Positions 55,931-64,000 of a stretch of 64,000 nt of DNA are shown in pieces. Under the pieces are notes generated by a model, which saw only the letters and a program-made list of their open reading frames with translations, was not told the DNA's origin and searched no databases. The stretch is from contig CAJQUW010005269.1 of assembly GCA_907163375.1 (NCBI GenBank), forward strand, positions 1 to 64,000, given 5' to 3'. A program made the position numbers and the translations under genes. The stretch's first letter is position 1; the number at the start of each line of letters is the position of its first letter. Source of the DNA: Prostheceraeus crozeri. Taxonomy: Eukaryota > Platyhelminthes > Polycladida > Euryleptidae.

Positions 55931-56790
55931 TACCTGCTGACGACTGGCTATTGTTTTATTTGTTTTAACGTTTGTTCTTTTTTTTTTATCGCTAACTACC
56001 CTAGTGTGATGAATGGAATGTGTCGGTTACTGGTCTCCATGGGGTTGACATGGTGATTACTAAGTGTCTATTTATATATAAGTTCCTAATCAATCGAGCC
56101 TGAAACTTTGACCAAGGAGATCACTTGTTAAGCGGCCTTGTACGATCTCGTACACTTAAGGGTGAAGTCCAGCCCGTATAGCGCTATGTTATGGACCCCC
56201 GGGTAGGTCCGCCCGGCACGCAATCAGATCCGTCAAGTCTTTGTGCTTAAAGACCTTCATGCATTCATGCATTTGTCGAGGATCACAAGTCAGAGGACCA
56301 TTAGGGGTAAGGTCCAGCCCCGCTTTAGAAGCGCTGAGTGAAAAATGGACTAGTGGGAAGGTCCTCCACACCGATCTCGTCAAGTTTGGCTCTAAAATGT
56401 AGTCCTAGGATAGTCAAAAGTTTGACGCGCCTTGAACGTTTAATGTCTGCCGGTGGGAACGCACCACCTGTCCTCTTAAGGACAAACCTTAAGTCTTATT
56501 AACTATAAGTTTATTAAAATTATGAAACATGTAGACATCGTTATGGGAATGTCCCAGCTTCAATTGCTAACACAGTAAGTCTGCAGATGCTGGTGGTTTA
56601 TGACCCCGCTACTGGACCTCTGCTGGCAGGCGAAAGCCTCACATTCTTATAGCGGTTTATTAATGACATCGGTAGTTGTGTTAGGTCTAAGTACCAATTA
56701 GATAGCAAGGATCTAAAGTCCAACCTCTGAAAGGATTCCTTGCTTAGTATGGGGTCCTGGCATTTGAAATATGGATATAATGCAAGCTAA
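55931..56790. other. Probable Penelope terminal-repeat or leader sequence
   Basis: Unusually GC-rich for the window (for example 56150-56460), between the RT 3' end and a fragment with endonuclease-type zinc-finger residues. No complete frame. It may be the leader of a second, tandem copy. Confidence 0.35.
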
Positions 56791-56974
56791 AGTGTATGAC
56801 GTTAATGCGAAGGAGTGGATAGCGCCCTCCACATGCGTCAGTAGTGTTGATGTCTGTGGCAGCAAAAGATGCCTATGTTGTAAATCTCTTGACACTAATA
56901 CTACTTTTAAGTATGTCCCAGCTTCATTTGTGATAAATTATATGAAGGAAAGAAATCAGCGGCCAGTTAATTAA
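56771..56974 (+). pseudogene. Cys-rich (CxC-like) segment of a Penelope-like element
   Basis: 67 codons with VDVCGSKRCLCCKSLDTNTT, the Cys-rich segment that precedes the GIY-YIG domain in many Penelope-like proteins. The frame stops before any GIY-YIG motif. Its position about 0.85 kb after the terminal motif of the previous fragment suggests the 5' end of a tandem copy. Confidence 0.4.
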
Positions 56975-58140
56975 CAAATAAGAATAGCTTGAATCTTAGC
57001 ATGACACATTTGACACATTCAGAAATTAATAACATTTTGAATCAAACTGCAATAACTTTTTACACCAGTGATAATTGGCATCTTTCTGGATTATGCTCAC
57101 AAGGCGTCCTCTAATAATGAGCCTATTTACCTACTTTGTTGTGTCTGAGTTTTCAGCCTTCAATTATCGACATTTCGATCAAGTTCAAAAGCGATTGAAT
57201 TTTATTTCTTGTGCTAGTAATTACTCGTAGCATAACAACACAACTGTAGACATGTATGTCCAGACAGTGAGTAGGCCTACTCATGTGGGGTGCAAATAAT
57301 ATTCAGACAATGTTTGTTTACGAACCTATGTTAATTGTCAAGCCACTGCTTGACGGTGTAATATCCTCTTAGTCTAACCCTTCAACATCAGAATCATTAT
57401 TCCGACGCAACTCAGCGTGTAAATAACGTCACAATTAACCATTAACTAACTTCACCTTAAGATTATAAATCTTAAAAGTCACAAAAAAATGTTTTCTTTC
57501 ATTTATACTCCTTTTTTAACGTTTCGTTTTAATATTTATTTCATTTAAGAGTTCATCATTTCATTTCTTGAATTTGATTTTCATATGATTTTATTTTATT
57601 TTTATCATGTTTTATTCATTTGTAAGCTTTAATAAATTTAATTTTCATCTAGGGGTTTAACGTCTAACTTAAAACTAAGTTATTTGAGACAACTACAGAT
57701 GTTTCACATGTTCAGTTTAATCTCCCTTTTGTTATGATTATATATAGATAAACGTTACGTGACACTGATAGGGTCCAGATGGGAAAGGCTTAAGCGTCAT
57801 CACGATGTTTAGATTAAGGTTTAGGATAGCGCCTCGAATTGTCCCTCTAGTCACAATTACATAATAAGGTTTATTAACGATTCTGCTTGAATTATCAAGT
57901 CATTAGGACTTCAGACCCTTGTCAGGTAAGCAGACAATTCCAGTCTTGTGAATTATTAATAACTTTTTTAGTATTAAGATACTCGTAATTTGAGTTGGTA
58001 TTAAGAGGTTTTCTTTGCAGTAATAATTTATTTATTTATGGCTAATTAACTATTTTTTTTTTCAACTACCTAAATACGATTTTGTGATATTATTCACTTC
58101 CCTTTGCGACGGAATAAACTTGACCAATAACTCAAACTAG
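56975..58140. other. Non-coding AT-rich region
   Basis: No frame with a domain and no repeat boundary recognised. Confidence 0.4.
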
Positions 58141-58180
58141 GAAAAACAGATGTCTCTTCGATGCAGATTATTTATTCTTG

Positions 58181-58220
58181 CCGAATTTTCGACAGACAGA
58201 GCGTCTGTCATCTTTCAGGG
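58181..58220 (-). ncRNA. Penelope-type hammerhead-like motif
   Basis: Minus strand AAGAUGACAGAC-GCUCU-GUCUGUCGAAAAUUCGG: a 7-bp stem (GACAGAC at 58191-58197, GTCTGTC at 58203-58209) between GAUGA and CGAAA, i.e. stem II between the two core boxes. The first two bases of CUGAUGA are lost. It marks an otherwise unrecognised Penelope-like terminal repeat. Confidence 0.45.
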
Positions 58221-58497
58221 CAAACGACACAATGTAACTTCAATGTCCAGCAATACGCGCAAACTACAATTGAACACTCTTTATGACAGAACGGAATTTG
58301 GCTAAATCGTGCCATACATCCATAAAACAAAAGGGTTAACAGCAAAAGTAACTAAATGAAACCAGAACTCAAGAAATACACATACAACTGACAGAAAGCA
58401 TCATAAAATAAACTACTAATAATTGCAAAACAAATAAAATAAAGCTGAAAGCAACAAAAGAATGAAGCCCTTACCTAAAATTAAAACAATTACGATT

Positions 58498-58855
58498 GCT
58501 ATCAACCGGATTATGCAGCAAGGAGACACAGTTGATGTCATCAAGTTCTACAGAGAAGTTTGTGAACTTTTTTTCGTGCGCCTGCAAAATTTTTTAATAA
58601 TCATCGGAAGGGCCAACATGATCGAGAAAACTTCTACGCAATGATCTGAATTCTTCGAATCTGAAGGAATCACCACGATCGGAGCATTTTGAAAGAATCC
58701 ACAACAATCCGCAAGCGACGTACGACTATTTTTCCTATCTCTGCAAGGTACTAAAGATTTCTTTTTGCCCACTTAATAAGTTCCTGCATGTGCCATCGTT
58801 TTGAATCAGTTTGCACTTCTAGCAAAGTGATGCAGTCAAACAACCTAATTCTGTG
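58498..58855. mobile_element. hAT-like MITE, left-truncated copy
   Basis: Matches the right two thirds of the 26491-27012 element and ends in the intact terminus CCTAATTCTGTG at 58855. The left TIR is missing and the match starts near GCTATCAACCGGA. Confidence 0.75.
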
Positions 58856-58990
58856 TGGAGACCAGATATCTGAGCTATTGAGATAACATGGATATCCATC
58901 AATACGATTTATGTTTAGGTCTAACGTGAAAAATCTAAATCTTACTCAATAGTAAAGAAACGGATCTAGCGCAAGCATAGTGACTCGCAT

Positions 58991-59185
58991 ATGGAAGTTT
59001 TGTCGCACGAAGAGTTCTCTCAGGGTCAAATCGCTACTCGTTGTTATGCTTCAAAGTCGTCGGCAATGCTTGTTCAACGGAATATGACTTCTGGAAATTC
59101 TTATGCAGCAAACCGACGAAATTGTGGACGCCATAAGATGACCGATTCAGAGAGCGTAGGCCTACTGTTCGACAAGAGAGGATAA
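58991..59185 (+). pseudogene. Possible Tc1-type transposase N-terminal fragment
   Basis: 64 codons with QIATRCYASKSSAMLVQ and RRNCGRHKMTDSE, resembling a helix-turn-helix followed by the GRPR/GRKT-like motif of Tc1 transposases. No catalytic domain follows. Low certainty. Confidence 0.3.
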
Positions 59186-61622
59186 AGGCAGAAGCGTGTT
59201 CAGAAAAGGGTATTTCCACATTTCGTGAGTGCTGGTTTCCGGAAAACAGCGAGATGCTTATGAAAGACGGAGGAAGACTTCCCTGCCACACTGTCCTTGT
59301 TGTGAAGCGACATTTTGATGACATCAGCGCCACTATGTTGGAAGGAACATCTCCGATGTAAACCATTCAGAACATTCATGCGCTATCATGGTGCATCGGC
59401 TTCATAAGATATTATATAAGATATTTGGGTTGCTAATTATAAAACAATAACGCAGCGTTATCATGTCCAAATGGAAGTTTCTTATCTAAATGTCGGTAGA
59501 AATATTTTGTGTTTGAGTGCCTGGTGTCTGTGGAACAATCAATAGATGTCTATATTGTGGCATAATGTTGGCATGCATGCCTTTTTAATGTATTGACAAG
59601 GGTGAAAGATAATATGACGCCAACAAGTAGCTAGCTGTAAAAAACTAAAAAATATGGGTGGTCCCAATAAAATGTCGCAGGCTGTAAATAGGCCTACATC
59701 TTCAATAATTATCATTGAATCATTGAATAGACCTGGCCTACTCGAAATATTAAGTTTTATACAGATGTCGATCATCCAGTTTACATTGAAGTTTAATGTA
59801 AATCATGTATTTGAATGGAAGCATGATAAGACATGCTAGCATCAAATGTATGAATACAAATTAATTACCTTACAGAATTTATTAGCATCATTCGCGGCCA
59901 TAACGGACATAATTACTCATCAAGTGCCGGAGTCTTCAGAGCTACCCTACGCTTAGTTTCGGCATGTCTGATAATTGGGGCAGTCTGGAAGAAGCGCAAC
60001 GTCAGTGAGCCTGAAGAAAATAATCTTTTTGAGTAACTGCACATGTCACTTTGTTTTTATGCACTAAATGTTGATGTTCTATCATTTCTACAATTGCTGT
60101 GATGAAAATAGTTTATGTATTCATTTATACATGTACTCATGTTGTGTTTTTCAGAATCTCGAGTACTCCAGTAGAGAATCCGTCGCAGGTCGGAAATTCA
60201 AGTGACCTGTTGACAAGAAAAGAAAGATTCGAGCATCACAGCTTGATGGACTGATATACTGTGTTGGTTCCGCAAATGTCTCCTCCAAATCAGTCGGAGA
60301 ATGCGCTGAATGCGAAAAGTGCATTTGTGTTGCTCCTCCAGCAAGTTCATTTACCAGCTTACGAAAATTTGACGAAGAATCACATTTGATGTATCCTAAT
60401 AGTACACTGTAGACCATAGACCGACAATTATCCTACAAAATTACTTACAAAATCAACCGACAATTGTCACCTCCAATATCCTGCGATATCCGACGAATTT
60501 ATAGGTTCTCCACCGATATCAAAACAGATGCTTTGTATGCAAATTAACTAAACAGAAACTGTTGAATATTGATTAATTTTTTCGATTAGTGATTGCTTGA
60601 TTTATCTGTACTATTGTGTGGCAAAACCATGATTCATTTTGACATAATCTAATTAATTACCATAAATACATTTTTGTTAAAATTTAAGCTATAATTCATT
60701 GCTATTCATTTAGTCGCTTTTTGTCAGATATTGTAGGTGTTCAGTGGCAATTATCCTACAAGCACTAACAATGACCAAAAAAATAGATTTTTTTAGTGTT
60801 TTAGCGTTTATGATAAGTGTAGAAAATTATCTTTCTAGTAAATTGCGATTTTTTATAGTGAGAAGAAATATAGTTAAAAGAATAGTTGATCTGACATTTG
60901 AAGAACTTAAAACCGCTAGAAATTAGATACATGCACTGATCACTATCATTTATTCGAAGAATCAATACGAAAAATTTGGATAAAGAGATCCATTAGATTA
61001 TGTCGTCAACAATTTGAAATTACTGATGCTCGTAAAAGAAAAGAAACACGAAAAAGAAGAATTCTGCCGAAATCGGCATTACATAGGCCTAATAAAATGA
61101 GATGTCTTTGAAAATGAATGTTTCAGTTTTCAGAATGTTTGCCACATGCCTCGTATTTTATTTAATAGATGTTTCTTGTTTCAATCCTCTCACAATCGAT
61201 TTGTCGCATCATTCTCTATGAGTTCTTAGGTTTTATCATTTAGCACATTTAACGTTAGAATGTTTATATTTCAAATTATTGAATTATAAATATATGATTA
61301 TCTGTTTAATTTCACGTTTTGTGATATTCATATTCATGCCATGCTCTTGTCATGCTATATCATAGAATATTCTTTATTGGACTGAGATTGGGTTCATTTG
61401 TTATGTTATCATTAAGTTTTCTTGAAATTATACCGTCCAGCTGTGTGCATCACAAATGTTTCTTTAATGTGACGCAAAACTGAGCGACAATAAGCTGGTT
61501 GGCACCCGGTGATATCCCCACCGATGAGTGGATAATACTGAATGATATTCAGGGGGACCCAGTATCATGCTTTTAATTGTCTCAATTTCATGTGCTTCTT
61601 TATACGCTATTTATCATTTCAG
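59186..61622. other. Non-coding intronic region
   Basis: About 2.4 kb, AT-rich. Frames at 60151-60417 (minus) and 60744-60926 (plus) are unrecognised. The segment upstream of the acceptor at 61622 is pyrimidine-rich. Confidence 0.4.
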
Positions 61623-61686
61623 ATAAAAGCAATCATCAATCGCAGTCATGAAAGCACGATCGAATGCGCCTGGCATCTCAAAGAAG
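61623..61686 (+). CDS. Candidate exon 3 of the unknown secreted protein
   Basis: 64 nt between a good acceptor (TTATCATTTCAG, ending 61622) and a good donor (GAAG|GTAATT, 61687). In phase 0 it encodes IKAIINRSHESTIECAWHLKE plus one base. Exon 2 ends in phase 0 after DGYH, so the join is in frame and gives a continuous amphipathic stretch with a third Cys. The assignment rests on phase, splice signals and composition; the 18.6-kb distance leaves room for missed exons. Its right part (from 61661) is repeated inverted at the window's end. Confidence 0.45.
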
Positions 61687-61732
61687 GTAATTCAAAGTTA
61701 TGTGTCAGACAAAAACAATTAATCCGAATGTA
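61661..61732 (+). repeat. Host flank duplicated in inverted orientation (left)
   Basis: These 72 bp, outside the Tc1 end, are matched exactly as reverse complement by 63930-64000 outside the other Tc1 end. They include the 3' end of candidate exon 3 and its donor. Confidence 0.9.
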
Positions 61733-63929
61733 CAGGGTCGGCAAAAATAAGTGGGACACGTATTTTTCAGTGTCATTTCTTCCATCAAATGACTTTAGAA
61801 TGTTGTGCATCTAATTGATCGATATTATTCTCGTTAAGTAACCACCATTAGTGTTCAATATTCCACTAGCACTTCATTATAAGTTTACTTCATGTCATTC
61901 AGGTGAAATTTAGGCCCACTCAAGTCATTGAATGCCCAATAGGCACAGAAAGGCAAAAACACAATTTCGGAAACCCTCCCACTTTATAAGTTATTTTGCT
62001 TCAAAATCATCATGCCTTATTAATAGTGACAAATATTCAATTGAAGCATTCGACACTTCATAATTTTGTGATTAATGATTTGTCTTGAATGTCTGTCAGT
62101 AAGCCATAGTAGGCCTATCGATCTTCTGTCATCATCACTAAAAAAAAAGCAATTTTGTCGTAGAATAGCTTTATTGAAAGGCACAGATTTATTGTCAAAT
62201 CTGTTGTCAGCTTTCTATGAACAGATTATTGTCAAATCTATTGTCAGCTTTCTATGAACACATTATTTTCATGTGAGACGCTGCTTGTTCGCATCACTTA
62301 TAATTTGAAAAAATTGAATTTGAATATGAAAAGCAAGATTAAGTCATTATCGCGCTATTGAAGTCAATTGAATCTTTCAGACACCTCCAATGATGAGCAA
62401 CATGACAAATATCCAACGTCTACAAATTATTACTTCGAGAGAGAACATCTAAATCCATACGTGAAATTGCAGATGAGTTGAATGTTACAAAGAGTGCTGT
62501 TGGGAGACTAGTGAAAGAAACTGGTTCGCATGAATCGCAAAAGTCTTTGTGTGGTCGTCATCGAGCAACAACTGAAGCTGAAGACCGAATGATTGTCCGG
62601 ATCAGCAAACGCAATCCTCATGCCAGTTCTGTGGACATCCAAGGAGAGATGTCAGCATTCGGGACAAACCTTAGCGAGCGAACTGTTAGGAATCGACTGA
62701 CTGAGGTGGGTCGAAGTGCGTATAAACCAATACCAGCCAAGTTCTAACTGACAACATGAAGGCTAAGCGTCTGCAGTGGGCAAAGGATCACCAGGATTGG
62801 ACCATTGATATGTGGAGATCAGTAAGTTGATGTCAAAATGATACCCACAAATAAAATGTAAAACTACAATTTTTATTGCAGTTTATTTTCTCGGACGAGA
62901 CGATGGTAGAGTTGCAGCCTCCCCAGACACAATTCGTTCGTCGCTCGTGGAATGAAGCCGTGTCAGAGGTCCATATGCGCCAGCAGTTTAAGCATCCTGT
63001 AAAACTCATGTTCTGGGGCTGCATGAGCTTCGAAGGAATGGGACGACTCCACCTTTGCGAGGGCTCAATGAACGCTGACCAGTATCTGACCGTACTGCAG
63101 CATCGTGTTGCGCCCCAGTCAGCAGAATGGTACGAAGGAACTGATTGGGTATACCAGCACGATTTGGCCCCATGCCACACTGCAAAGAGGGTGAAATCAT
63201 TCATGATTTCGAAAGGGTTTGAAGTATTGCAATGGCCAGGAAATAGTCCTGATTTAAACCCCATTGAGAACCTGTGGGGTTGCCTCAAAAATCGATTTCG
63301 TAAGCTGGGAATTCAGCAGAAATCAGAGGCAATCCGATGGTTTTTGAACACTGCCCACCACTGTGATGATGTCATCACAATCTGTGAAAATCTCGTCAAT
63401 TCCATGCCTGATCGAATCGAGAGGTGTATTGCAGCAAGAGGAGGACACATCAGGTATTGATGAGTTTTGGATCAGTTTATTTGCCTTTCAATAAAGTTAC
63501 CCTACGACAAAATTGTTTTTTTAGTGATGATGGCAGAAGATCGATAGGCCTACTATGGCTTACTGACAGAAATTCAAGACAAATCATTAATCACAAAATT
63601 ATGAAGTGTCGAATGCTTCAATTGAATATTTGTCACTATTAATAAGGCATGATGATTTTGAAGCAAAATAACTTATAAAGTGGGAGGGTTTCCGAAATTG
63701 TGTTTTTGCCTTTCTGTGCCTATTGGGCATTCAATGACTTGAGTGGGCCTAAATTTCACCTGAATGACATGAAGTAAACTTATAATGAAGTGCTAGTGGA
63801 ATATTGAACACTAATGGTGGTTACTTAACGAGAATAATATCGATCAATTAGATGCACAACATTCTAAAGTTATTTGATGGAAGAAATGACACTGAAAAAT
63901 ACGTGTCCCACTTATTTTTGCCGACCCTG
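61733..63929 (+). mobile_element. Tc1 (DD34E) transposon, 2197 bp, with about 450-bp TIRs
   Basis: Ends CAGGGTCGGCAAAAATAAGT / ACTTATTTTTGCCGACCCTG, with TA on each side (61731-61732 and 63930-63931). Inverted arms run 61733-62184 and 63482-63929 with near identity, long for a Tc1. The interior is a single transposase gene on the plus strand, with frameshifts. Confidence 0.9.
62402..63460 (+). pseudogene. Tc1 DD34E transposase with a likely 60-nt intron
   Basis: N-terminal helix-turn-helix SIREIADELNVTKSAVGRLV; linker with LCGRHRATT (62478-62747). A -1 shift occurs near 62747 and the protein continues LTDNMKAKRLQWAKDHQDWT. A likely intron follows at 62822-62881 (GTAAGT...TTTATTGCAG), joining MWRS to FIFSDET, the first catalytic Asp. 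The second Asp is in VYQHDLAPCHTA and the Glu in SPDLNPIENLWG, 34 residues apart. The C-terminus is normal and stops at 63460. Another shift near 62450 affects the first codons. The catalytic triad is intact, but the frameshifts make this copy inactive. Confidence 0.8.
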
Positions 63930-64000
63930 TACATTCGGATTAATTGTTTTTGTCTGACACATAACTTTGAATTACCTTCTTTGAGATGCCAGGCGCATTC
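63930..64000 (-). repeat. Host flank duplicated in inverted orientation (right)
   Basis: Reverse complement of 61661-61732, still matching at the last base of the window, so the inverted duplication extends beyond it. Confidence 0.9.

Noticed and set aside
62833..63288. 151-codon minus-strand frame
   Set aside because: Antisense to the Tc1 transposase.

Overview
This is a eukaryotic, almost certainly metazoan, genome window. It is AT-rich and intron-bearing, with TATA-driven promoters. It is dominated by transposable elements typical of marine invertebrates: Penelope-like retroelements with GIY-YIG endonucleases, Tc1/mariner and hAT DNA transposons, and short words such as TAGGCCTAC that are common in such genomes. 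I cannot name the species. Only two loci look like host genes.

Layout. 1-13378 is a 76-bp satellite: about 8 copies on the minus strand, a 440-bp spacer, then about 162 copies on the plus strand. 14991-16844 is a giant foldback (inverted-repeat) element whose loop holds half of a RING-H2 finger. A pogo/Tigger-like MITE follows at 17010-17186. 18969-21626 is an intronless gene for a secreted 885-residue protein made of about 27 near-identical units separated by KREKKR; it reads like a polyprotein precursor with alternating amidatable and non-amidatable ends. 23.2-30.4 kb holds eroded Penelope-like fragments, a dispersed repeat family (called R here) and a hAT-like MITE with an 8-bp target duplication. 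A second host gene appears to start at 31869 (TATA box plus signal-peptide exon) and to continue, phase-compatible, at 42617-42999 and 61623-61686. Its introns are packed with transposons. They include a Penelope-like element with its endonuclease upstream of its reverse transcriptase (Naiad-like order), a LINE tail, a 1-kb TIR element, mariner remnants, and a four-ribozyme tandem array. They also hold a DD41D-like transposon, a C-terminal-endonuclease Penelope fragment, a hAT element, and a DD34E Tc1 at the right edge.

The most notable system is at 43955-44945. About 303-bp tandem units read on the minus strand carry a tRNA-like Pol III promoter (A and B boxes) immediately upstream of a hammerhead ribozyme. 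One ribozyme core is fully canonical and the other three are mutated. This matches the layout of a retrozyme: a non-autonomous retroelement that would make self-cleaved circular RNA and rely on Penelope-like reverse transcriptases, several of which lie in the same window. Second is the repetitive precursor gene. Third is the foldback element with a captured RING fragment.

The right edge is odd. The Tc1 there is flanked by the same host sequence in inverted orientation, so either a real inverted duplication or an assembly fold-back should be considered before trusting the last kilobases.
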